From positions 682,001 to 746,000 of the forward strand of contig JAHDYR010000038.1 of NCBI GenBank assembly GCA_019828565.1: a stretch of 64,000 nt of DNA. Direction: 5' to 3'. This DNA is from Carpediemonas membranifera (Eukaryota; Fornicata). The notes beneath the pieces were generated by a model, which was not told the origin of the DNA, searched no databases, and worked only from the letters and a program-made list of their open reading frames with translations. This document shows positions 35,541-45,723 of this stretch, piece after piece; positions within the stretch are counted from its first letter, which is position 1, and each line of letters starts with the position of its first letter. Both the position numbers and the translations under genes were made by a program.

Positions 35541-37034
35541 TTAATACAGCGGGGTAGAAGTCGGTGTGGATCGAGAAGAGGGGCGAGTTCCGGGGAACTT
35601 GGAAGGCGTCGAGGACACCCGGGGTGCGCGGACGAAACGGTTGTCTGGGGGCAGGTTTGAAGTTGATACCTTTACAGATGGGTGGCTGCGGCAGTTGAAC
35701 GCGTGCAAGCTAGCACCCAGTGTGGGATCTGACGCATCACTGACGAGATTGCCCCGGTCATCCGAGAACACGGTGCAGGCGGGGTGGGACAGCCTCATCT
35801 CGAACGTCTTGGGCACGCCTGTGGTAAGGAAGTGGAGGAGGAGCGTGGCAAGATCGGAGAGGAAGGCGGGCGAGTCGTCGGACGGCAGGCTGATGTCCGC
35901 AGCAGCTGCGGATCGTGAACAGAGCTCGGAAAACTCCGCGGTGAACGCCGCGGTCCGACCGATAGCCCATAGTTTCGCAGTCGAGTCATACGACCCGGTA
36001 ACAAGCATGCAGCTGTTGGGCGAGTACGCCACACTCTGCAGACCGCGCGTGTGCCCGCTCAGCGTCTGCACCCGCTGCCAGGTCGTCGTGTCCCAGATGA
36101 CTGCCGTCCCATCGCCAGACCCAGAGGCCAGAGTCTTGCCGTCTGGGGCGAATGCGACGGATAAGACCTGGTGCGCGTGGCCTTTGAGCGTTTGCACGCA
36201 TTGCCAGGTCTTGCTGTGCCAGATGTTGATAGTGCGGTCAATCGACCCAGAAGCTACAAGCGAACCGTCAGGTGAACACGCGACACTGCGGATATTCCCG
36301 ACGTGACCCCGTAATTTGTGGTCAAGTCGACCTGTCGCAACGTCGTACACCCGGAGCACCTGGTCGCCGCCAGTAACCAGCTTCATGGAGTCGGCTGTGA
36401 ACTCTACTGCATCGAAATAGCACGGAGGCATGCCTACCTTGACAATGCACTCACTGTGCATCACGTCATGAATATCCCAGACCTCCAGGGGGTGGAGGGC
36501 GCTCTTACCAAGAGCAAGCTTCGTCCCGTCTGGGGAAAACGCGAGAGCTTGTATCCCGCCGTCCTCGATCGCGAGTGAAGTGAGGAGCTCGCCGGTCGGC
36601 ACGTGATACACATTGATGGGCCCCGAGGACTTACACAGTGCGACCATCGCCCAGTTCTTGGACATGGCGAAACAATGCACACGCGCCCCGTTGTTACATG
36701 TCCGTCTGCACTTGCCGGTCGGGTCCCAGAGCTTGAAGAGAGATTCGCTGTCCTTCATTGACAGATAGATAGGAGTTGTCACGACGGTATCACCGCTCAT
36801 TGCTGCTACCACGTCGCCCGAATGGCCCTTCAGCGTCTGCACACAAGAACTGCCGCGCCTCGCGTTCCAAAGGGTGAGCAGACTGTCGACTTCGCTGAGC
36901 CCCGAGGCAAAAAGTTCGCCACGATTCATCCAAATGACCAAGTTGGGCGTAGTGAGGTACATGCGGAACTCCTTGGGAAGAACCTTGGCCGCTAGGAGGT
37001 GGGCGAGGACCCGAGTGAAGTCGGCGACCCCCAT
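35541..37034 (-). CDS. WD40-repeat protein, probably the N-terminal part of the PARG-PBZ-kinase-RBR gene
   Basis: 497 residues with about seven WD40 blades (IRSVACSPDGSLVASGSIDRTINIW; LSVAFAPDGKTLASGSGDGTAVIW). After the propeller comes the same post-WD40 segment as in the 1754-residue paralogue at 37898 (SDLATLLLHFLTTGVPKTFEMRLSHPA), where WD40, kinase and RBR are in one frame. The last 60 codons diverge and end at TAA 35541, overlapping the open PARG frame, which has no ATG of its own. One gene split by a frame change or intron is the simplest reading. Upstream of ATG 37034 the same frame continues into paralogue-like sequence but carries a TGA, so 37034 may be a secondary start. It may be a decaying copy. 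Confidence 0.6.
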   Translation of the reverse strand: MGVADFTRVLAHLLAAKVLPKEFRMYLTTPNLVIWMNRGELFASGLSEVDSLLTLWNARRGSSCVQTLKGHSGDVVAAMSGDTVVTTPIYLSMKDSESLFKLWDPTGKCRRTCNNGARVHCFAMSKNWAMVALCKSSGPINVYHVPTGELLTSLAIEDGGIQALAFSPDGTKLALGKSALHPLEVWDIHDVMHSECIVKVGMPPCYFDAVEFTADSMKLVTGGDQVLRVYDVATGRLDHKLRGHVGNIRSVACSPDGSLVASGSIDRTINIWHSKTWQCVQTLKGHAHQVLSVAFAPDGKTLASGSGDGTAVIWDTTTWQRVQTLSGHTRGLQSVAYSPNSCMLVTGSYDSTAKLWAIGRTAAFTAEFSELCSRSAAAADISLPSDDSPAFLSDLATLLLHFLTTGVPKTFEMRLSHPACTVFSDDRGNLVSDASDPTLGASLHAFNCRSHPSVKVSTSNLPPDNRFVRAPRVSSTPSKFPGTRPSSRSTPTSTPLY

Positions 37035-37170
37035 GGGGGCAGAACCAATGGCTTTCAGGTCGATACTATCACTAGGCGTGATATTTCACATCATTACTTC
37101 CTCAATGAGACGATCTGTGTCTCTACAGTCGCTGCTGCATGAGATACTGGAGAATAACGCACCATTGGGC
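37035..37170 (-). pseudogene. Broken 5' leader of the WD40 gene
   Basis: In the WD40 frame upstream of ATG 37034 the sequence reads SDSIDLKAIGSAP, then TGA, then SSDCRDTDRLIEEVMM. This aligns with the paralogue's SRSDDCRAVDAQIRTAI and RKRGETPITVQDL. An ATG in another frame (MQLSGPMVRY) resembles the paralogue's MITQPVVRIE. So the original start has been lost through one stop and one frame change, unless a tiny intron removes them. Confidence 0.5.
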
Positions 37171-37377
37171 CGGATAGCTGCATAACCAGACAGAATGCGA
37201 GGATGCTGCTTATAAATGCATTACCTCACTAGTACAAACCATCTATATGAGCTATGAACACGTAAAAACATACTTTTTGCAGCGCCGCGTGACTGGTGAA
37301 TCCACAGAACGGGGCTGCATCGCGAGCAAGAGAAAATTTAGCTTTAGTCATTTAAGACATTTAGCGGGGGAATCACG

Positions 37378-37557
37378 ATGCAGCAAGCCGAGCATGAGTC
37401 CATTGTGAGCCATGTCCAGTCGGAATGACTCCATGGTCTGGGTGCACAGCATCTTCTGCACCTCAACAACTACAACCGGTCTGGGTTCGACATGCACGTC
37501 GAGGACGACGGGACCAAGGGCAAGAACAAGGCCAAGCGCCAGATACGTGAACAGTAA
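37378..37557 (+). CDS. Candidate tiny gene with a 45-nt intron
   Basis: Exon 1 (ATG 37378) encodes MQQAEHESI. A candidate intron 37405-37449 (GTGAGC...TGCACAG) is in phase 0 and removes an in-frame TGA. Exon 2 encodes a hydrophilic, basic-ended peptide (HLLHLNNYNRSGFDMHVEDD, then KGKNKAKRQIREQ). The TAA stop lies inside a perfect AGTAAAT. Spliced product is 44 residues. I do not recognise it. The end signal, splice sites and protein-like composition argue for a real gene; its size argues for caution. Confidence 0.4.
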
Positions 37558-37559
37558 AT
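37553..37559 (+). terminator. Candidate polyadenylation signal AGTAAAT overlapping the stop of the tiny gene
   Basis: Exact AGTRAAY match; includes TAA 37555-37557. Confidence 0.45.
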
Positions 37560-37895
37560 GGCCACCTCTTTGTGACACAGAACTGAGTGAGGTCGGGATG
37601 GACAGTCCGTGGCGGTTGAGTCATATCATCCCTGGTCGAGGTTGACAGGCAAGGGTATCGACCGAACGCCCTGGGGCACCGGGAATCCGCAGATAAACGA
37701 TGAGTGCGGTGCTTGGCCTTCTTGCACCAGGCGTGCACGCTGGGTCCAGGAACCTCGCGAGGGTGGTGCGGTCGACCCGGCTGCGGTTTGACGGGGAAGG
37801 AGGGCAGGGAGAGTAAACGGAGACGGCGACATGGAGCACGAGCTGGCAGGGTCAAGCTGCTCCGACCGAGCATCCATCGCACTGCTACAACAGAC
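37558..37895. other. Spacer without recognisable gene
   Basis: About 340 nt between the tiny gene and the convergent giant RBR gene. Short open frames only; nothing recognised. Confidence 0.4.
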
Positions 37896-37902
37896 CTTTA
37901 CT
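37896..37902 (-). terminator. Candidate polyadenylation signal AGTAAAG overlapping the stop
   Basis: Minus-strand AGTAAAG contains the TAA of the giant WD40-kinase-RBR gene. Confidence 0.5.
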
Positions 37903-39950
37903 CATTCCACGTCTGGCCGCACCTGCACCTCATGTGCTGGCACCCGCCGTCCTTGTAGTAGCGCACGCCGCACCCGGGGCAGCGGCGATAGCCCAGTCGG
38001 TTCGCCAGCATCTCGTCGTAGTGCTCGCAGCTGCCGTCGTGGATGACGGGGTCGTCGTGGCCGAGGCAGACTGTGTTCCCGCACCCGCGGCACGCAAGCT
38101 GCCTCCGGTTCGCGCTGACCGTTGCCGAGCGATGGCAGTGGGGGCATGCGAACGTGCGCAGCCTGGCGACGCCCTCGGGCAGGTCGACTGTCTGGCGCGG
38201 CGCCATCTCGCACTCGCCGCCGTAGTGGGCCATGTGCTCTTCCTGGCTGGCCACGCAGAGCAGGCACTTGTGGCAGAAGTCCTGGCCGCACCGGCACGCC
38301 GACATCTTGCAGCTGTCCAGGTCGCCCTCGCGTGTTGTCAGCTCACCGCATGTGGGGCAGCGGCGGATGACGGGGACGTCCACGGCGGCGCCTCTGCCGA
38401 GCGTGACCAGGCGGCACGTCTGGAGGATGTCGTTCTGCTCGACCAGGGCGTCGATCTCGGCCCGCGAGTAGTGCACGCGGCGCGGGATGACGTAGAAGTC
38501 GGCTGCCGCGACTGCTGTGGCAGGGGCCGAGTCGAGCACCGCCTGGCGCATCTGGCCGGCGTCCTCCAGACGAGGGAGGCGGGCGCCCCCCGCGCAGTCG
38601 GAGTACACGCGGTGGTCGTCGTGGAGGGTCACGCCGACGGAGCCGGGCTGGGGGAGCTGGCCGCCGAACACGTGGAAGGCGAAGCGGCGGCGCGTCTCGT
38701 CGTCCTCGAGCACGGCGCGGAGGGCGTCCTGCACGCCCTGGCTGTCCGCGGGGAAGCGCAGCGGGGCGAGCACAGCGTCGACCGTGAGCGGGTTGGGGCG
38801 CACAAGCAGGGCCCGCAGCTGGGCGGCCGTCAGCGCGAGGACCTTGGCGCTGAAGCGCGTCTTCGCGGCCATGCCGTTGCGGACGATCTGCATGCGCTCG
38901 GCGAAGCGGCGTCTCACCTCGTCGTCGCGCGCCTTGAGGTCGCCGTCGAAGCCCTCGAGCGGGCACGCGGCCGCAGCCTCCGCAACAGACCGCTGCAGCG
39001 CCCGGGCGACGATGGGCATCAGCGCTCCCAGGTCGACGCGGCCGCCCGTGAGCGCGACGAGCCAGGCGTCGCTAACCATGTCCGCGGGCAGGGTGATGCC
39101 GTCGAGCAGCATGAGCTGCAGCACGCGGCCGAGCCCCAGCAGGACCGGGCGCAGGTCGTCGAGCGGCATGCCGAGGGCGTCGGGCGAGAGGACCAGCGTG
39201 CCCTCGCGGAAGATGGGCACAGCGAACTCCATGCCCCCGACGGCCTGGCGGACGGCCACGCGCGGCAGCTCGACGACCAGGTCGGGCAGGGCCTTCGCGG
39301 AGTCGTCGCCCGAGAGCGTCGCGGGGATGGCGAACAGGTCCTCCTCGCACGCGGCGATGGTGGCCAGGCTCGCCGAAACGGCGTCAGCGAGGGCGATGTC
39401 GATCGGCTCCTCGCGGAACATCTGCAGGCGCGCGCGGTCGATGTCGTCGACGAAGGCGTGGGCGCTCGCGAACCTGCTGCTCGCCGCGTTGAGGTCGACC
39501 TCGGGATCCAGCTCGTTGGCCGAGGCGGCGAAGAGGCCGTCGGCCAGGGCGCGGCGGACGGACCAGCGGGCCTCGGGGTGGGTGGCGAGCATGCCGGAGA
39601 GCACCTCGCGCAGGGCGTCGGGGACAGCGACGGTGGCGAGCAGGGCGGTGCAGAGCTGGTCGTCGTTGACGGTCGAAGCTGCTGCGAGGTCGCTAGTGAT
39701 CAGGCTGAGAAGTCTATGGTTGAAGTCAAAGTAGTCCGGCGCCATGGCCCCGAGCATCGTCAGGCCCGCGTGGTAGACGTCTGCGGCCTGCTGCTCGCGG
39801 TGGCTCAGCTTCTTCCCGGCCTTGCGGGCGGCGATCTCCTCGGGCGCGCTGAAGGCGAGCGTGCCGATGTTCACTCCGGTCGCGGTCGCGTTCACGGCGT
39901 CCATGTTCGAGGCCGTCTCGAAGTCGACGAGCACGGGGTGGCCCTCGCGC

Positions 39951-39982
<32 letters not shown>

Positions 39983-42900
39983 ACAGACGCCCGCGCTGTG
40001 CAGGTCGTGGATCGCGTTGAGCAGGCCGCGGAGCAGTCTGCGCTGAGTGTCGGGCGAGTCGGCTGGGGCGTCGCGCAGGTGGCGCTCGAGGCGCTCCATG
40101 ACGATCGCGCCGGTCTTCCTCTCAGGATCAGAGAGGTCGAGGAGGACGAAGTGCAGCCTGGGCACGGCGGGGCTGTGCGCCATGCGCGACAGGATGCCCG
40201 CCTCGCGGTCGCAGAGCTTGCGCTGGTGCGCGCTGTCGAGCTTGAAGGTCTTGGCGAAGTAGGTCTGGCCGTCGCGGGCCACGATCTGGCACAGCGCTCT
40301 GTTCTCGCTGACGGTCGACTCGACGGCGAAGTCGGACAGCGACAGGTCGGCGCGCATCTCGGGGAGGTCCATGAGGTGGGCCAGCCCCATCTCGCGCAGC
40401 TCGGCGAAGAGGCTGGCCGACGGCGCGGCGGACACCTTCAGCTCGGGGCAGAGCCGGACGAGCTGCGGCGTGCGGCGGGCCAGGACGGCGTTAATCTCGG
40501 CGATGCTGGCGTTCACGGCCTCGAGCTCGGCCGCGACCTCGGCGGCCTGGGCGTGCCTGCGGCGGCGACGGAGGTAGCTGACATCGTCTTCGAGCTCCTC
40601 GGCCTTGCTCTTGAGGTGCTGGTAGTCGCCGAGCGTCTGGAGCTGCGCAGTGATGGCGTCGGCCTCGGCGAACCCAGCCAGGTGGACCTCAGCCTCGGCG
40701 GCCAGGCCAGTCAACCCGCGAATGGTGCGCTCCTCGGCGCTCGTGTCATCGCCAAGCTCCTTCCGACCGAGGGCCCACTGCCACGTCTCGCGGACGGCCT
40801 GCTGGAGGAAGGCGCGGAGCGTGGCGTACCTGGCCTGCAGCTCGGGCGCGAGGGTGGGGAAGCCGGCGACCTCGTTGTCAGCGGCCTTGAGCACGCGGGC
40901 CATCTCGTCGAGCGAGGGGAGAGACTCTGGCTCGAAGGCGGTGGCGCCGTCGACGATGGCCGAGGCCGCCTGGTAGTCAGCGCTGACAGCTGCGATCGTG
41001 GCCTCGAGCGCCTCGACCCCGGCCCTGGCCTGGGCGATGACCGCCTCGTACTCGGCGATGCGGGTCTCTGGCTGGCGTCTGGCATGGCCGAGTCGGCTGA
41101 TGAGACCAGCGGGCGACGGGATGGGGCCAACGCCATCGTGGGCCGGGATGGCGGCCGAGAGCAGGGGGTGGCCCTCGAGCATGGCGCTGATGTCCGCGGC
41201 GCGGTTGGCTTCGGTGAACCGGCCGGTCTGGGGCGAGGCGCAGAACGAGGCCAGGGTCGCCTTCAGGTCGGACAGCTCAGCTCTGAGCAGCCCCATGTTA
41301 TGCTCCTGCTCGGCCATGGCTGTCTGAAGCATCAGCCGGAAGTTCCCATCAGAAAGGATCGCGTCGACCTCGAGGGCATGCCGGTCGGCGCTGAACAGGC
41401 CATCGGTCAGAGTGACGGTTGTGGCTGGGTCGGCGGTGGTGACAGTGAAGCTGCTCGGCACTGCGTGCGATGAGACGTGAGTCACGACCTGCCTCAGCTG
41501 GTCAACAGTCGCGTCGATCAGGAAAACGTCCGAGACGGCTCCCGAGTAAAGATCGGAGACAACCTGGTCACGCAGGCTGGCGTTGAAGCATCTGACAAGC
41601 TTGGCAAGCCCGGCGTCCTCGGAGTCTGTCTTGGCGAACTTGTTCTCCAGCCAGACTCTGGCGGCGGGGCGGGTCAGCGTCATCGTGAAGGAGCGGGGCA
41701 GACCAGTGGCGAGGAAGTGGAGGAGGATGCGAGCGAGGTCGCAGGGGAGTGCTGCTGAGTCGCCAGGGTCGATGGCGATGTCGGCGTCGGGGGCGACTGG
41801 GCTGGAGCAGCGCTGGTTGACGGCCAGGAACTGGGGGATGCGGGGGAGTGTGCTCCAGAGCCTGACTGTATTGTCGCTGGACCCAGAGACGAGGATAGAG
41901 CCGTCTCGGGAGAAGACGACGCTCCTCACCACATCACCATGCCCCGAGAGCGTCCTGATCAGTGCCCCGGTCGCGCCCCACTGCTTGATAGTTTTGTCTG
42001 CAGACCCAGCCACCAGAGTCCTGCCGTCGGGGGAGAAGGCGAGGCCAAACACAGAACTGGTGTGCCTGGTGTGCCCAAAGGGCGTGGCCGGCATGGCAAA
42101 ACCCGCTCTGTTGCCGAATCCCCCGACCTGCGCAGTCTGCCCGAACGCGGACCTCGGTACATCCCTGCTGTGCCCAGCGAGGGTAATATGGGGAATAAGC
42201 TGGCCAGTTGCAGGGTCCCACAACTTGACGGCGTTATCGCTGCCGGATGCGACGATGGCCCCATCGGGTGACACGGCAATGCTGTAGACTTGTGCGCCAT
42301 GGTTCATGGTCCTGATGCATGCGCCAGTGGCGGAGCTCCACTGCTTGATCGTGCTGTCAACACTTCCAGTGTAAATGGTCGAGCCATCAGGGGAGATGGC
42401 CACGCCATACACATGATGACCATGCCCTGTGAGTGTCAGCCTGCACTGCCCTCTCTCGACGTCCCAGACCTTGGCGGTCTTGTCAGCCGATCCGGAGACC
42501 AGGGTGCGGCCATCAGACGAGAATGCAAGGCGCCACACAAATTCAGTGTGCCCACTGAGTGTCTGGGTCTGCTGGCCTGTGGCTGCGTCCCAGAGCTTGA
42601 CGAGATTGTCCCGCCCCCCAGACGCGATGGTCGACCCGTCCGGCGACACGGCAACGGCGTACACCTCACATTCATGCTTCATGGTCCTGATACACTGACC
42701 AGTGGCCGAGTCCCACTGTTTGACGGTGCCATCAGGTGACGCAGTGATGGTGCCGTCGGGGGAGGTGGCGACACCAAGCACCTGTTTGCCATGCCCTGTC
42801 AGTGTCTTAATGCACACACCAGCCATAGGCTCTGTGGACCGCGTGTTCCATGCTTCGAGCGCGAGCTCAACCGAGCCATCTTCATGGTCGGCCTCGAGTC

Positions 42901-43162
42901 TGCCATCCACCATCGTGACGGTAACGGCGGGCTCAGTGAGCTCCATCGTTAGCGTATCAGGTTCTATGCCCGCGCTGAGCAGGTACTGGACGACCTGCTC
43001 GAGGTCCTGGACGGTGATCGGCGTCTCGCCTCGCTTGCGGACCTGGATGCCCTCGGGGCCGGGGCGCTCGGAGATTGCGGTGCGGATCTGAGCGTCTACT
43101 GCTCTGCAGTCGTCGCTGCGTGAGAATGCAGCCTCGATACGTACCACTGGCTGTGTAATCAT
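37898..43162 (-). CDS. Giant WD40 - coiled coil - protein kinase - RBR E3 ubiquitin ligase fusion
   Basis: One 1754-residue frame from ATG 43162 (MITQPVVRIE). N-terminal about 100 residues unassigned; then about seven to eight WD40 blades (VYAVAVSPDGSTIASGGRD; FGLAFSPDGRTLVAGSADK) to about residue 430. A helical/coiled region follows. A protein kinase (AKTFKLD; HRDLKPENVML; DFE in place of DFG; AFSAPEE) lies near 40330-39520. The C-terminus is an RBR module: CPTCGELTTREGDLDSC, GQDFCHKCLLC, an IBR-like cluster, and an Rcat-like CPGCGVRYYKDGGCQHMRC with the putative catalytic Cys in DGGCQHM. The protein ends shortly after (RCGQTWNE), so the last Cys pair of a full Rcat is missing. RBR ligases pass ubiquitin via a thioester on that Cys. 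Predicted: a substrate-binding, phosphorylating ubiquitin ligase. The TAA lies within AGTAAAG. Confidence 0.8.
39527..40428. repeat. About 900-nt near-identical tract shared with 32635-33536
   Basis: Partner of the tract at 32635. Two further shorter shared tracts occur in the same gene pair: 31282-31375 with 38192-38285, and 31753-31922 with 38663-38832. Confidence 0.85.
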
Positions 43163-43376
43163 GGAATTTGCAGATCAAACGCGTCAGGCGTGCTGTGTGA
43201 GAGAATCGCGCTGCAGCCGTGTTGCTGCTGTTGTAACGCACCATCTGTGTGAGAATAGCTCCGTGATAGCGTACTTTCGGCAGCTTCGCGTCATCGAGAG
43301 TTTGTGTTGCTCGAATGTCGCGTGACGAAAATGGTCTAAACTCCGCTGCCTCCGCAATACCCCGCGCCGTCAGCAT

Positions 43377-45368
43377 TTACCTGCGCCCGGGCGTCCTCCC
43401 CCTCATCAGGTCCCCGGCCGTGACCTTGGTCGACTTCAGCACGCTCAGCGGCACCCTCCGCCCCGTAGTCGCCATCGCCGCCGGCGTCATGAGCGGCAGT
43501 TGTCCGTCCCTCACGAACGGCGTGACCGAGGGCATGTTCTCCCCCCTGGGCGGGGCGGGTGTGCAGGGCTTGGGCGTCCTGACCCGTCCCGGCGTCCTCG
43601 GCAGGGCGAATGAGTGCTCCAGGGACCTGCAGATCGTGTCCTCCCGCACCTCGAAGCTCATGCTGTTGGCGAACGAGGGCGACACGCTCGCCGTGATCGT
43701 AAATATGTCCTGGCCAGAACCAGCTCTGGGGGATCCCGCGGGGTCGACGGCCAGCGCAGGGTCCGGCATGGCAGCCATATCGACCAGATCGCCGACAGAC
43801 CCGGGGACGGCGGGCTGGTCATCCAGCTCAGAGTAGGTCAGGCCGGCCTCCTCCAGCAGCGCGTCGAGGTCGGGGGTGGATAGGTCGGCGCTGTCGATGC
43901 TGTCGAGGAAGGCGGCCTCGTCGAAGGTCCAGATCGCGTTGTCGGACTCGGCTGCGATGATTCGCTCGCAGAAGTCGACTGTGGCCCGTGTAATCGGCGT
44001 GAAAACCAGCGGCGTCGCCTTGAGGCCGACCGTGACCGACGGGGCGAAGTCGGCGAGCTTGGCGTGCAGGTCGACGGGCTCATTGTCATCCTCACCTGAC
44101 TCTATGGGGACCTCACGCGCGGGCTCGGCAGGGGTGGGATGGAGAGCAGGCCTCGGCTCCACCAGCCCAGGCGTCCGGTGGTCGACATGTCGCGTGGCGG
44201 TCGCAGGTTTGGGTGTCTGGAGTGTGGCCTTGGGCGGGGCCGTCTCGGGCTTCCTGAGGCTGCTGACCGTGGCGTGTTCCCTGGGCTCCGGTCTGGGAGC
44301 CGGCTGGAGGGAGATGGTCGGGCTGTCCTTCGGCATGTTCAGCGTCGGCGTGTCCTTCTCGACAAACGACACGCGCCGGGGCAGCTCCCGCGAGGCCTCC
44401 TGCTCTACATCGGGCTCACTCTCCGGCGGCGGGGGCTGGAACACGACCTTCTTCCACTTCCGCTTGCTCTGGCCCCGGTTCTTGGCGGCCTCCCACTCGT
44501 CCGCCCTGGCGATGAAGACCTCGGGCAGCGACTGCTCCGGCCCTGACCCACCAGCCATGAACTTCTCGATGGGATAGGCGAGCTGGCCGGGCCGCTCGAT
44601 CTGCCACGGCCATGTCTTCCCGAAGTTGAGCTTGACCCGCAGCAGAGTGCCGGTCGGGTCGTCGACGACGGTGAACGAAGGGGCGGGGTCACTCGGCTTC
44701 TTCCGAACCGCCCGCTGCTTCTGCTTGGGGGACTGCTTGGGCTCGAGCTTCGGCGCGGCTTTGGGTGCGGGTTTGGCGCGAGTCTCCTCGAAGGCCGCGC
44801 GGATGTCGGCCACGTCGACCGTGCGGCGGGGAGGCTGGGCGGTGGGGTGGGTCGTGTCGACATTGGGTGGAGTCATGCTCTCCAGCGACTGCCGCAGCTT
44901 CTCGAGCTCCTTGGCCCTGAAGGCGTCTAGGGCAGTGTCGTCGAGTCGCTGCGACAGGCGCTCAAGACCCATACGAGCGACGGCGGCGGCCGAGGGCAGA
45001 TCGTCTGCGGCGATGAAGCCGCCGATACGGCGTAGGATGAGGTTGCTGCTGAGTGGCGCGACGTGCTTGTCCTCGGCATACAGATAGACGAGCTCGGGAT
45101 CGACGAACTTCGCTAGCATGAGCAAAAGGCCGGAGAAGCGGGGATCTTGGCGCGCCTCCGCATCGTCGCTGAACTCATCGAGGGTCATGGTGAGGAATTC
45201 CACAACAAGCGACGCTGGGCAAGCCTCCTCGTCTTCAGTGCCGAATTTGTCGTATGCCTCCTTCGCTACGATGATGAATGCCCGTAGCTCATCGTCTGGG
45301 TTCTGCTCTAAGAGCGCACTCAACTTTTCGTCGAGAACCTCCATTCTGTCTCCAAAGGCCGACTTCAT
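43377..45368 (-). CDS. Mad3/BUB1-like spindle-checkpoint-type protein (TPR region, disordered tail)
   Basis: 663 residues from ATG 45368 (MKSAFGDRMEVLDEKL). The N-terminal about 170 residues look like the Mad3/BUB1 homology TPR domain: DPRFSGLLLMLAKFVDPELVYLYAEDK, followed by an AAAVARMGLERL repeat helix, resembling the D-R-[YF]-x2-L-W and A-x-[IV]-Y-x2-G pattern. The rest is Pro/Ser/Lys-rich and disordered, with acidic patches and a conserved-looking end (RRVPLSVLKSTKV, RGRTPGRR). I see no KEN box and no kinase domain, so checkpoint function is uncertain. The last about 34 codons plus the upstream spacer are duplicated at 62052. The TAA lies within GGTAAAT. It is divergent from the giant gene's start, 214 nt away. 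Confidence 0.45.
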   Translation of the reverse strand: MKSAFGDRMEVLDEKLSALLEQNPDDELRAFIIVAKEAYDKFGTEDEEACPASLVVEFLTMTLDEFSDDAEARQDPRFSGLLLMLAKFVDPELVYLYAEDKHVAPLSSNLILRRIGGFIAADDLPSAAAVARMGLERLSQRLDDTALDAFRAKELEKLRQSLESMTPPNVDTTHPTAQPPRRTVDVADIRAAFEETRAKPAPKAAPKLEPKQSPKQKQRAVRKKPSDPAPSFTVVDDPTGTLLRVKLNFGKTWPWQIERPGQLAYPIEKFMAGGSGPEQSLPEVFIARADEWEAAKNRGQSKRKWKKVVFQPPPPESEPDVEQEASRELPRRVSFVEKDTPTLNMPKDSPTISLQPAPRPEPREHATVSSLRKPETAPPKATLQTPKPATATRHVDHRTPGLVEPRPALHPTPAEPAREVPIESGEDDNEPVDLHAKLADFAPSVTVGLKATPLVFTPITRATVDFCERIIAAESDNAIWTFDEAAFLDSIDSADLSTPDLDALLEEAGLTYSELDDQPAVPGSVGDLVDMAAMPDPALAVDPAGSPRAGSGQDIFTITASVSPSFANSMSFEVREDTICRSLEHSFALPRTPGRVRTPKPCTPAPPRGENMPSVTPFVRDGQLPLMTPAAMATTGRRVPLSVLKSTKVTAGDLMRGRTPGRR

Positions 45369-45578
45369 TGGAGTCGTGCCGGCCACACAGCTCGGGCCAA
45401 CCTCCTCAGTGGTGCGTGTGTCTTGTATTAGTATGATTGCTTCGCGCTGACCCGGGAGCTTCGCTCTCAACCGACGCCCCGTATTAATAGAGAGCAATCA
45501 ACGGGAATTGAGGGATAATATGGCCATAAACGGATCGATAATCGGGGATAATAGGGTTAATTTACTCATATACGGCAC

Positions 45579-45612
45579 TGTGCCGCGCAGGATTAGAATT
45601 GTTGAGTCCAAA
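45579..45612 (+). repeat. Left direct repeat of the Fanzor element
   Basis: Starts TGTGCCGCGCAGGATTAG; the first 25 nt are identical to 47754-47778 and the remainder differs at two positions. Confidence 0.7.
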
Positions 45613-45723
45613 ACACACAGTGATCCGAGCAGCATCAGGATCGCAGTGTGGTTCATCATTCTCTATCAATCGTGCGCAGCATATCACGCGCCGCTGTAGC
45701 GCGTGCTTGCTCAACTTTGCAAG

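Noticed and set aside
37079-37096. 18-nt in-frame intron removing the TGA in the WD40 leader
   Set aside because: GT...AG borders exist, but such a size is seen only in a few unusual lineages and the N-terminal frame change would remain. A decayed start is simpler.
37934-41473. 1179-codon open frame on the plus strand
   Set aside because: It is the antisense of the WD40-kinase-RBR gene. GC-ended codons leave the opposite strand free of stops. Its composition (Val/Gly/Arg/Ala) shows no domain.
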